Shown one piece after another: positions 37,378-45,871 of a stretch of 64,000 nucleotides of DNA. Under the pieces are notes generated by a model. It was not told the DNA's origin, did not search any database, and saw nothing but the letters and a program-made list of their open reading frames with translations. The stretch spans positions 1-64,000 of the forward strand of contig NVUY01000010.1 in the NCBI GenBank assembly GCA_002733215.1, written 5' to 3'. The number at the start of each line of letters is the position of its first letter. Within the stretch, counting starts at the first letter, position 1. The DNA comes from Sulfurovum sp. Lineage in GTDB: Bacteria; Campylobacterota; Campylobacteria; Campylobacterales; Sulfurovaceae. Made by a program: the position numbers and the translations under genes.

Positions 37378-38195
37378 TTTACTTCTTTTTCTATGACAAG
37401 GTCATATTTGTTTTGAAGTGCATCATAAAATGCATCTATGGCTTTTTTCTGTGCATTTACCCTAAAATCAAGTTTTACTTTAGCCTGCACTTCTTCAAGC
37501 GTTGCCAGATGTCTAGCTTTTTTGTTTTCAATGTACACCAAGTGTACACCATAACCTGACTTGACGGGTCCTAACCAAGTGTTTAGAGGTAAAGTATTTA
37601 ATGCCTTTTCAAATTTTAAGCCAAAAAGTCTGGCTAAGCCTGCACTAGAAATGTCTTCATAACTTTGTTTAAGCATAATAGAGTCTCCACGTTCCGCATA
37701 GACTAAACTTAATTTTTCTGCTTTTAGCTTCTCAATATAAGCATCTACATCCTTATGCTGTTCAGGGTTTATGTAAATATGTTTAAAGGTGTAGATAGGT
37801 GCAATGGTGTACCTTTCTTTATGTTTATCCATAAACGCTTGAAGTCCTTCTTGTGTAGGTTCAAGTGAAGAGATGGAATCATTGAGCATAAACTCTATCT
37901 TTTGTTGTACTCGACGTTTGATGATGGTATCGTTTTCTACTAGTCCCATTTCTTGACCATGTTTAAAGACAAGGTCTTCGCGTATTTGGTTATCTATGAG
38001 AGCTTGAAGTTCTTCTTTAGTCGCCTCACGTTGTCTTGTCTTTTTAAATTGTGCTGAGAGTTGTTTTATTTTACCTTGTGAAATAATCACTTTCTCTTTT
38101 TCCACACTGTCATCATTGTTTGAGATATAAAAAAAGAGCAGTCCTCCCACTATAAGAAAATGCAGGAGTGGTTCTTGTAGTATTTTTTTGATCAA
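37374..38195 (-). CDS. parvulin-type peptidyl-prolyl isomerase, membrane anchored
   Basis: A 273-residue envelope chaperone. A single N-terminal membrane helix (about residues 8-28, HFLIVGGLLFFYISN) anchors a SurA/PpiC-like region: a helical N-terminal segment, and a rotamase-like part around residues 130-240 containing GLKFEKALNTLP and GPVKSGYGVHLVYIENKK. It probably folds secreted enzymes of the cluster. It lies eight bases from the DUF3604 gene upstream and overlaps the HupE-like gene downstream. Confidence 0.82.
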   Translation of the reverse strand: MIKKILQEPLLHFLIVGGLLFFYISNNDDSVEKEKVIISQGKIKQLSAQFKKTRQREATKEELQALIDNQIREDLVFKHGQEMGLVENDTIIKRRVQQKIEFMLNDSISSLEPTQEGLQAFMDKHKERYTIAPIYTFKHIYINPEQHKDVDAYIEKLKAEKLSLVYAERGDSIMLKQSYEDISSAGLARLFGLKFEKALNTLPLNTWLGPVKSGYGVHLVYIENKKARHLATLEEVQAKVKLDFRVNAQKKAIDAFYDALQNKYDLVIEKEVK

Positions 38196-38203
38196 TTGTT
38201 ACC

Positions 38204-40114
38204 TTATTTGCTAGGTGTATACCAAATAGGTGAGGTATATGCACGTTCTTGTGTTTTAACTTTCACTTCTTTGGGTAAAGTAAGATTATATCGTACTGCA
38301 TCATATGCTGTCCATCTTGGTGTTGGTATCTCTAGTACACGGATATAATAAAAAGTACTTTGTTTACTGTCAAAGTCTTTATCTTCATAATAACCATAAA
38401 GTGTCGCAGCACCAATAGTGTTTGTCCATGTTGGTACAGAAAGGTCTACCGTATCACCCACAGCAGGAAGTTTTCCATTGACTGAGAGTTTTCTATCTCC
38501 ACCCCAAGCCACATTAATGACCTCTTCATGGGTTTCACCTTTTGTGTCTATCCAACCTTTTATGAGTTGTACTCTGTCAAGATTTGCCCCTTCAGGGTCT
38601 CTCATCGCAGCGATGATAAATGTCGGGTTCTGCCCTGCATTGTGAACACTAAGGTCACCACCCATTGGAACACCTTTGGCATACCCAACTGTTGCTAAGT
38701 CACGGTGTTTAAGATCTTCTTTTGTAAAGTCAAAACCTGCAAATACTCTCACACGAATACGTGGTCCAGTTGTGGCATACACTTCTTTTCGTTTCATCGC
38801 ATCAAATATACCTGCACGTGTATTGGCATCAGCCCAAACTGCGGTCACACCAGGAGAACTATACTGCCATGTATCAAAACCAAAATCAAGTTTTTTATTC
38901 TCTTTGGCTACTGTTATTTTTCCATTTTTGCCTACAATTCTATGTCTGTTAGGTTCCATCCATGTAAAAGCACCAAAATAGTTATCATCCATTTGCGTAG
39001 CAAGTCCTGTATGGTGATCAGATCCTGCAACAAAGCCAAACTTAAAAGGGTTGGTACCAAATTCCTTACCTAGTTTAAGACCATTTTTGAGAGATGAACG
39101 TGCATATTCATACTCTAACATTGCATCTGTTTTTTTCTCTGTTGCATCTAAATTACCATAATCAAACGTTTCATAGTCTGCAAATTCGTCTTTAGGAGAG
39201 AGTTTACTATGGGTCTCACCATCCCCTTTAGACTGCATAATTTCATAAAGTTTTTCCCATTTGGCTCTGGTTTTTATATAGTTTGAATCAAACTTTGCAC
39301 CATTTTTAAAGTCATCTACAGTATTAAACAACATCCCGTTAGAAAGGTCTCCATTATGAGGAATGGCAATGACTTGTCCCCCTGTAGTGTCTTCATAGGT
39401 TTGTAACCATTTCCATAAGTCTTCTGGGTTTGGACTTCCCATTGGGGGTGTCATAGTAAAAGGAAGAATGTTATAGGTACGCTCAGGACCATCTCTAAAA
39501 ATAACATTTCTATGTAAGTTGTTTCCTTTGACGAGTGATGTCCATTCATAAGCAATCATAGTCGTAAATTTATGGGGTTCATTGTTCTCTTCTGCTGCAT
39601 TGACAAGGTCTTGCCACGTGCGTTTATACCCTGCATTCCCAGGCTGGTAGTTGAGTGCAGTAGACAAAGTACCTTGAGAAAACCAACTTATGAGATCTTG
39701 TGATGCTTTTTTAGCTACATTTCCACCCTGGGCAAACCTATCATGTAGGTCTTTACCCTGTTTATCTGCCATGATTTCAGGTGTCCCTTTTAAGATGTCT
39801 GTAATGGCTCCCATACCATCTGTATGTTCAGTAATACACATAAAATCTAAAGCTCGATTTCGTTTAATAGGTTGATTTGTATTGGATAGTATTTCATGAC
39901 CTTTAGCAAAACGGTACAAATCACGAGGAAGAAGTTTAGTACCTCCTCCTCCAGCATCTGCTGAAAGTGCAGAGTGAATGTGTTGTTCCCCAAAAAGAAG
40001 TTTTGTCGGGTATGCTCTGTCTGCATACGGTGAATACGTTTTTTTGCTTTCTTGGGCATAACTCATACTTGTGACTAAAAGTGCACAAAGTAATGGTGTT
40101 TGTAATAATTTCAT
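38204..40114 (-). CDS. DUF3604 protein 1, secreted PHP-like
   Basis: A 636-residue exported protein of DUF3604 (PF12228). The signal peptide is MKLLQTPLLCALLVTSMSYA. The PHP-like metal-binding pattern is visible: HIH (45-47), TEHTDG (95-100), IPHNGDLS, and GSDHHTGL. The biochemical activity of DUF3604 is not established. I moved the start to ATG 40114, because it is preceded by GAAGGAA and begins the signal peptide; the longer frame from 40162 adds 16 unconvincing residues. It shares one base (TAATG) with the paralogue upstream, so the two are translated together. Confidence 0.88.
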   Translation of the reverse strand: MKLLQTPLLCALLVTSMSYAQESKKTYSPYADRAYPTKLLFGEQHIHSALSADAGGGGTKLLPRDLYRFAKGHEILSNTNQPIKRNRALDFMCITEHTDGMGAITDILKGTPEIMADKQGKDLHDRFAQGGNVAKKASQDLISWFSQGTLSTALNYQPGNAGYKRTWQDLVNAAEENNEPHKFTTMIAYEWTSLVKGNNLHRNVIFRDGPERTYNILPFTMTPPMGSPNPEDLWKWLQTYEDTTGGQVIAIPHNGDLSNGMLFNTVDDFKNGAKFDSNYIKTRAKWEKLYEIMQSKGDGETHSKLSPKDEFADYETFDYGNLDATEKKTDAMLEYEYARSSLKNGLKLGKEFGTNPFKFGFVAGSDHHTGLATQMDDNYFGAFTWMEPNRHRIVGKNGKITVAKENKKLDFGFDTWQYSSPGVTAVWADANTRAGIFDAMKRKEVYATTGPRIRVRVFAGFDFTKEDLKHRDLATVGYAKGVPMGGDLSVHNAGQNPTFIIAAMRDPEGANLDRVQLIKGWIDTKGETHEEVINVAWGGDRKLSVNGKLPAVGDTVDLSVPTWTNTIGAATLYGYYEDKDFDSKQSTFYYIRVLEIPTPRWTAYDAVRYNLTLPKEVKVKTQERAYTSPIWYTPSK

Positions 40115-42003
40115 TAAATTTCCTTCTCTTTTGTAGGTGTAAACCAGATTGGTGAAGACCAAGCACGTTCTTGAATGGTTGCAGGAACTCTATCAAGCAA
40201 AGGCAAGTTATTTCTTACAGCATCATAAGTACTCCATCTTGGTGTGGGTATTTGTATGACGCGTGCATAGTAGAGTGTAGGCAGTGTTGCATCAAACTCT
40301 GTGTCTGTAAACGAACCCATGAGCATAGGACTTCCTATTTCGTTGGTATATTTAGCAGTTTTGAGGTCTACTGTGTTTCCTACTTTTGGAAGATTTCCAT
40401 TTTTATCCATTTTACGTTTGTCTGACCAGGCTACATTGATGATCTTTTCTTGTTGTTTACCATCTTTGTCTACCCAACCTTTGATGATTTGTATACGGTC
40501 AAGGTTGCCTTTGTCTACATCTTTTTGTGCCCAAACGGTAAATGTTGGTGCCTTTTTAAGTCCTACAATGGTTTGTCCCATCGCTACGCCATTTTTATAG
40601 CCATCTTCTATCATATTTTTAGCGTCATTTGGGTTTTTAGATAAAGTTTCTCCTGCAAAGAAACGTACTAGCATTCTAGGACCGGAAGTCACAAATGTTT
40701 CTCTATTGTACATAGCATCCCAAATGTCTGCACGCGTATTTTTCTCTGCCCATACACCTGTAATAGAACCTATACTCTGATCTATAGCATCAAGCCATTC
40801 AGGTACTTGACCTTTACGTCTAAGTGCAACTGTACTGTCTGCTGCACCATGTCCACCTATAAAATTGTCTTCTGCAACATCTGCAGTTAAACCATTGTGG
40901 CTGTCTGTTCCACCGCTAAAGCCATATTTGTACGGATTTACACCTAAAGAAGTGCTGTATTTAAGTCCTTCTATCACCCCATGTCTAACAAAGTTCTCTT
41001 TTTTTATCTCACGTTTTGAAAATTTTGCTAGAGAATCTGCATTTTCAAAGTCTGCAAACTCATCGGCTGTCCAAAACTTTCTATGCACTTCAGAGTTTCC
41101 TTTGATTTGCATCATCTCAATGAGTCTTTCAAAATGGTTACGCGTTTGGGCATACTCTAACGTAATGGGTTTACCTGTAGAATCATTTTTGTTAAACATC
41201 ATGCCTTTTGAAGCATTGGAGTTGTGAGGAATCGCAAAAAGTCTGCTACCTTTTTTTTCTTGTTCACTCATCCATCCCCAAAGCCCCTCTTCACGATTAA
41301 ACTCTGCATACCCTACTGGACGTTCTGGTAAAACCATGTCACGGAAAAATACATTTCTGTGTAGGTTTCCACCTTTGGGTGCTCCCGACCACTCAAAAGC
41401 AGCAAGTGTTGTAAAAACTCCCGGTTCATAGTGTTCTCTTACAGCATCAACATTTACTTTCCATGCAGAGTTGATGCTCTCTACTCCTGTGAAAAAGTCT
41501 GTATGTTTAGGCGGTGCATCTCCACGGTTTACTGAAATAACATACTTAATAAACCACTTGATTTGCTCTTCATACTTAGTGAGTGAACGTAACTCTTTCA
41601 GCACATCCTGGTCATACCCTTTTGCTTGGGCATGCATAGCAGTGTACATTTCACCAATATACTCAGAGTGGTCAGTTACGGCACAAAAGTCCAAAGGACG
41701 TTCAAGTTTATGTTTTTGACCATTAATGAGCATCTCTTCCCCTTTAGCAAAACGTAAAGAGTCTGAAGGTGTCATCCGGTTACCTCCTATATATGCATCT
41801 AACGAGTAAGAGGTATGCATGTGGGTTTCACCAAAGTAAGCATTTTTAAGAGGGTTAGAGGGTGCATCTTTTTCAAGCTGTTTTATATGCTCTGCTTGTG
41901 CAGCATAAGAGCTGTCTTTGTTTTTTTCATTCTCTGCTAAAATCGGTGTAGCCAACACTAAAGTAGCAATAATAGAGTATTTTATGCGTAAAGATATGTT
42001 CAT
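40114..42003 (-). CDS. DUF3604 protein 2, secreted PHP-like
   Basis: A 629-residue exported paralogue of the gene just downstream. The signal peptide ends near ILA at residue 23. The metal-binding pattern is HMH (61-63), TDHSEY (110-115), IPHNSNAS and GGTDSHNGL. The C-terminal region ending RVIQIPTPRWSTYDAVRNN is shared with protein 1 (RVLEIPTPRWTAYDAVRYN), which indicates a tandem duplication followed by strong divergence. Its ribosome site, AAAAAAGGAAAATT, is close to a stem-loop at 42021-42062. Confidence 0.88.
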   Translation of the reverse strand: MNISLRIKYSIIATLVLATPILAENEKNKDSSYAAQAEHIKQLEKDAPSNPLKNAYFGETHMHTSYSLDAYIGGNRMTPSDSLRFAKGEEMLINGQKHKLERPLDFCAVTDHSEYIGEMYTAMHAQAKGYDQDVLKELRSLTKYEEQIKWFIKYVISVNRGDAPPKHTDFFTGVESINSAWKVNVDAVREHYEPGVFTTLAAFEWSGAPKGGNLHRNVFFRDMVLPERPVGYAEFNREEGLWGWMSEQEKKGSRLFAIPHNSNASKGMMFNKNDSTGKPITLEYAQTRNHFERLIEMMQIKGNSEVHRKFWTADEFADFENADSLAKFSKREIKKENFVRHGVIEGLKYSTSLGVNPYKYGFSGGTDSHNGLTADVAEDNFIGGHGAADSTVALRRKGQVPEWLDAIDQSIGSITGVWAEKNTRADIWDAMYNRETFVTSGPRMLVRFFAGETLSKNPNDAKNMIEDGYKNGVAMGQTIVGLKKAPTFTVWAQKDVDKGNLDRIQIIKGWVDKDGKQQEKIINVAWSDKRKMDKNGNLPKVGNTVDLKTAKYTNEIGSPMLMGSFTDTEFDATLPTLYYARVIQIPTPRWSTYDAVRNNLPLLDRVPATIQERAWSSPIWFTPTKEKEI

Positions 42004-42020
42004 AATTTTCCTTTTTTGTA

Positions 42021-42062
42021 AGAGCTTAGTTTAAAAAGTTGAGACCTTTTAAACTAAACTCT
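42021..42062. promoter_or_regulatory. long stem-loop between arylsulfatase and DUF3604 genes
   Basis: Arms 42021-42036 and 42047-42062 pair over 15 of 16 positions (one C-A mismatch) around a ten-base loop. It sits 18 bases before the DUF3604 start and 43 bases after the sulfatase stop. Without a T-run on the minus strand it may be an attenuator, a processing site, or a weak terminator that sets relative expression of the two parts of the cluster. Confidence 0.5.
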
Positions 42063-42104
42063 TATGACTCTCCTTGGCAAAGGAAAGCACATAAGAATGT
42101 TATC

Positions 42105-43646
42105 TTAATTGTTTGTTGGATGTGCAGAAATCATTTGGATAGCATCTCCTACCGTAAAACTTCCTGGCTTTTGTCTCGGAGGGAATTCTTTAAATGTTGC
42201 TAAGAATTTTCCTACCATCTCTTGTACAGGAAGTGCAATAAAAGCACGTCTATACCACCAATCATTGTACCCCATACCTTCCATACCACGCTCAGAAGGA
42301 TCAGATTTCAAGTCAAAAAAGATAGGTGCTCTAAGTTTTTCAAATGGTGTTCTCCAAACATCCATACCTGTTGCATTTTGAACCATAAAGTGAATTTTTG
42401 TACGTCCAAATCTAAGTGCCAAAAGGTCTCCATCATCAGAGAAGTAGAAAAATTCTTTTCTGGCTTCTTTCCCTGTACCAGTAAGTAGACCTGTTTGGTC
42501 GTATCCATCTAAATGTACTTTAAATGTTTTGTTCCCATAGGTATGCCCTTTTAGAAGTTCTTGTTTTACATTTTTGTTTCCAGCAATTCCCACAAGTGTT
42601 GGGAACCAGTCTTCCCCTGCAAATACATGGTTAATCACTGTACCCGGCTTGATATTATTTGGCCATCTAACAAGTGCAGGTACTCTCCATCCACCTTCCC
42701 AGTTTGTATTTTTTTCGCCTCTGAATGGTGTAGAACCAGCATCTGGCCAGAGACACACCATTGGGCCATTATCGGACAGATACATCACTATGGTATTTTC
42801 TGTTAACTTCTCATCATCTAAGAAATCAAGTAGTTTACCTATGAGTGCATCATGTTCCATCATGCCATCTGCATATGCACCCAGTACTGGGTAGATACCC
42901 TTTGGATTGTTTCTGTTTTCTTTTTTTACATGGGTAAAGTTATGCATACGCGTAGGGTTAAACCAAACAAACCAAGGTTTCTTCGCTGCTTTTTGTCTGC
43001 TTATAAAGTCTTTGGTTTTAGCCAACACTTCTTCATCGATGGTTTCCATTCTTTTTTTATTGAGGGGTCCCGTGTCCTCTATTTTCCCATCTGCTGTTGA
43101 AGAGATGACACCTCTTGGTCCATACTTTTTTAAAAATTTAGGATTTGTCGGATAGTCTTCATTTTCTGGCTCTTCTTCTGAGTTTAAATGGTATAGGTTT
43201 CCATAAAACTCATCAAAACCATGGTTGGTAGGTAACATGTCATCTCTGTCACCTAAATGGTTTTTACCAAACTGACCTGTAGCATATCCAAGAGGTTTGA
43301 GCATCTCAGCAATGGTTGGGTCTTCTTTTTTTATCCCTTGTGGTGCACCAGGAAAACCTACTTTTGAAAGTCCCGTCCTAAAAGGAACCTGACCCAAAAT
43401 AAACGCTGATCTTCCTGCTGTACAAGACTGCTGTCCATAGTAGTCAGTCATAAGTGCACCCTCTTTTGCAATACGGTCAATGTTTGGTGTCTGATAGCCT
43501 ACAATCCCTTGTCCGTAAGCACTTACGTTATTGATACCGATATCATCTGCCATAATTACCAAAATGTTTGGTTTATCTACTGCTTGTAACCACAGAGATG
43601 TCATAGCGACCATACCCGTAAAGAGTATTTTTTTAGATAGTGTCAT
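42105..43646 (-). CDS. periplasmic arylsulfatase
   Basis: A 513-residue type I sulfatase with signal peptide (cleavage near QA, residues 20-22). Active-site features: DD (34-35) for Ca2+, and C75-T-A-G-R79, the sulfatase signature in which the Cys must become formylglycine. The C terminus ends with TFKEFPPRQKPGSF, as in the arylsulfatase group related to AtsA. It would hydrolyse sulfate esters in the periplasm. The substrate is unknown. A sulfatase in a likely chemolithotroph is unusual and suggests use or detoxification of an outside sulfated compound. Confidence 0.93.
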   Translation of the reverse strand: MTLSKKILFTGMVAMTSLWLQAVDKPNILVIMADDIGINNVSAYGQGIVGYQTPNIDRIAKEGALMTDYYGQQSCTAGRSAFILGQVPFRTGLSKVGFPGAPQGIKKEDPTIAEMLKPLGYATGQFGKNHLGDRDDMLPTNHGFDEFYGNLYHLNSEEEPENEDYPTNPKFLKKYGPRGVISSTADGKIEDTGPLNKKRMETIDEEVLAKTKDFISRQKAAKKPWFVWFNPTRMHNFTHVKKENRNNPKGIYPVLGAYADGMMEHDALIGKLLDFLDDEKLTENTIVMYLSDNGPMVCLWPDAGSTPFRGEKNTNWEGGWRVPALVRWPNNIKPGTVINHVFAGEDWFPTLVGIAGNKNVKQELLKGHTYGNKTFKVHLDGYDQTGLLTGTGKEARKEFFYFSDDGDLLALRFGRTKIHFMVQNATGMDVWRTPFEKLRAPIFFDLKSDPSERGMEGMGYNDWWYRRAFIALPVQEMVGKFLATFKEFPPRQKPGSFTVGDAIQMISAHPTNN

Positions 43647-43694
43647 CTTAGTTCCTTGTTTAAAGTTAAAGTAAATATATTTTTCAATATACGA

Positions 43695-44501
43695 TTAAAA
43701 TGTTGGAAATAAAAACTTGGCAGTAAATGTCAAAGAATTTTTAGGTGTTGGAGCAAAAATTCCGTTACCTATGTTTACTTTATCTGCAAAATTATGTGCG
43801 TATTGTAAAGAGAACATCACAGGTAGTTTTCCAAACCTATGAAGTTTCCCTACTTGTAAAGCAATGGGTAAAGAAACCCATTGTGTAGACTCCCAGTCAT
43901 ACATGTACTGTATGTCTCCCGTACCGATGTTCCATCCTCCACCCAAAGAGTAGTTTACTATAGGTTGAAAAGAACTTATTTTAGTATGAGGACGTACATC
44001 ATCCCCTGCTATACGAAAGAGATTTTGGTTAAAGAGTCCTAGGTTTAGACCTTTGGTGATGGTATTGTTTACAAAACCAAAGGCAGGGCCTAGACTCCAT
44101 TGTTTGTTTCCCCCTTCTATGGGAATACCTGCAACTACACCTACACCAAAACGTCCCCAGGAAGCAGGAAACACTGTCATGTCAAACAGAGTCATATCTG
44201 CTAGACCGGTATCACCCGAAGGGCTGTCTGTTGCGTATGGCTGTGTGATTCTAGCTATGTGGTTGTACTCACCCCATTTGTAAGGATATGCTGCACGGAA
44301 TGAAACACTATTTCCACTTTCACCCTCTAAACTGTTATAATAATCAGACGTGTAATTGTCTATCAGCTGTACAGCCATAAGTGGGGCTGTGGGGTCATTT
44401 GCTTTTTGTGACAAGTCAGTTTCTGAATAGAGTGAAGATACACTTAATGCAAGAGCATACCCTAAAGATAACATAGTTTTTTTTATACTCATTTTTTTCA
44501 T
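43695..44501 (-). CDS. outer-membrane beta-barrel protein
   Basis: A 268-residue exported protein with signal peptide (about residues 1-27, ending SLYS) and alternating hydrophobic beta-strand pattern to a C-terminal Phe (LFPTF), the usual outer-membrane signature. It resembles the 'MetA-pathway of phenol degradation' transporter group (PF13557). It may admit the sulfatase substrate. I chose the ATG at 44501; a second ATG at 44516 is in frame, and neither ribosome site is strong. It lies 48 bases before the arylsulfatase. Confidence 0.72.
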   Translation of the reverse strand: MKKMSIKKTMLSLGYALALSVSSLYSETDLSQKANDPTAPLMAVQLIDNYTSDYYNSLEGESGNSVSFRAAYPYKWGEYNHIARITQPYATDSPSGDTGLADMTLFDMTVFPASWGRFGVGVVAGIPIEGGNKQWSLGPAFGFVNNTITKGLNLGLFNQNLFRIAGDDVRPHTKISSFQPIVNYSLGGGWNIGTGDIQYMYDWESTQWVSLPIALQVGKLHRFGKLPVMFSLQYAHNFADKVNIGNGIFAPTPKNSLTFTAKFLFPTF

Positions 44502-44605
44502 ATTAAACTCTTTCATTTTTATTCTTAATAACTTTTTTTAATAATACCCAAAAACTATATCTAATGGGTATAGAAAAACTGCAAGATGTAAAGGTTTTGA
44601 TGATT

Positions 44606-45553
44606 TTAAGACTGTCTTTGCAACGTTAAAGAAGGAAGTTCTCCAAACATGTTTTTATAGGCAGCAGTAAAAGTGCTCATATTGTAAAAATTGTATCGTA
44701 ATGCAACGCTGGAGATGTGTTCAGTACGTGGATCTGCTAAAATAAGTTCCTGTTTAATCGCATGCATACGAAGAGCTAAAAGGTATTTTTTAGGTGTGAC
44801 TCCATATTGGGCTTTGAAAGAGTGATGCAGTGTACGTTCACTGATGCTAAGTTCTGTTGTTATGTGAGGAATAGAAATGGATTCTTCAATAGACTGGTGT
44901 AGCAAGTCTCGCACGTTTTTAATGTGAAAAGTTTGTTTTCGCTTAGCATTTTCTTCCAAGTAAATATAAGAAAAAACATGATGAAGTATCTCAGATTCAA
45001 TTTTAGGGTAGTATGTATCTATGGGCAAAGTGGTATGATCTTTCATCAAATAAGACATCCAGTTTTCAATACCCTTTACAAAGTGAGAGAAGGACTCAGG
45101 CTCAATGTAGAATTCTTTGTTTTTTGTATGGCTATTAAAATCTTCATTAAAATAACTGTAGTACGCTTTCGTGAAAAACCCTTCTTTAACCGAAAGTACA
45201 AAAGTTTCACTTTCACCCGTACAAAGAAAGTCAATTTCATCACCAGATCTTAAAATCTTGATTTGATGATGCACTGCTAGTTTGTTTTGAAATGAAATAT
45301 CAGCCTTTGTCACTACAAAAGCAATAAGTACAGTACCTTTTGGGAAATCTCCACGTAATAACACACCATGAGAATATGGTGTACGCATAAGCTGTATATG
45401 TGGCGTATGGGTCACAATCATTGAACCATAAAATGAACCTTTTTGTATCTGTATACGCTCAAGGCTCCAAGATCGTGCATAAAACTCCATCTCTTCTAGG
45501 TTAATATCTCTAAAGTCTATCTTCAGTCCAATGGGAAAAAGTATAGATGACAT
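44606..45553 (-). CDS. AraC-family transcriptional regulator
   Basis: A 315-residue regulator. The N-terminal two thirds resemble a cupin-like sensing domain; the C-terminal ~100 residues hold the AraC double helix-turn-helix (ITTELSISERTLHHSF, then SVALRYNFYNMSTFTAAYKN). Being upstream of and in line with the outer-membrane protein and sulfatase genes (89-base gap), it is the likely activator of the cluster. The inducer may be the sulfated or aromatic substrate, but that is inference. Confidence 0.88.
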   Translation of the reverse strand: MSSILFPIGLKIDFRDINLEEMEFYARSWSLERIQIQKGSFYGSMIVTHTPHIQLMRTPYSHGVLLRGDFPKGTVLIAFVVTKADISFQNKLAVHHQIKILRSGDEIDFLCTGESETFVLSVKEGFFTKAYYSYFNEDFNSHTKNKEFYIEPESFSHFVKGIENWMSYLMKDHTTLPIDTYYPKIESEILHHVFSYIYLEENAKRKQTFHIKNVRDLLHQSIEESISIPHITTELSISERTLHHSFKAQYGVTPKKYLLALRMHAIKQELILADPRTEHISSVALRYNFYNMSTFTAAYKNMFGELPSLTLQRQS

Positions 45554-45746
45554 AAAGGCTCTCCCATATCTTATTCATTCATTATAGGGAAAGTAGCTTA
45601 TAGCAATAGCTTTGCTGATTGCATGGTCTATTTTGTACCCATGTAATTAACAGTATAAAGACGATGAGTTTTAGATTTTGAATAGTGGAATAGAAGAAAT
45701 GCACTCCTAAACTAAGTTTAGAAGTGTAAAAATGTATCGTTTTGTA

Positions 45747-45869
45747 TTAAAGTACTGAGCTAATAGCTAACTTTGCAGTTTCTTTTTTTGCGCTTGCATC
45801 AGGTATTGAAGCTTTAGAAGCAGTGACTGCTCCAAGAGCACCTGCTTTAATTTTTTGTACTTATTTCAT
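45747..45869 (-). pseudogene. small open frame interrupted by a stop at codon 3
   Basis: Starting two bases after the MscS stop, the minus strand reads ATG AAA TAA and then continues in frame as 37 sense codons (Ala/Lys/Ser-rich: residues such as KAGALGAVTASKAS) ending in TAA at 45747. Either a small gene has lost its start to a nonsense codon or this is noise. The rest of the gene-free stretch 45554-45871 shows nothing recognisable beyond the AraC promoter region. Confidence 0.3.
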
Positions 45870-45871
45870 TA

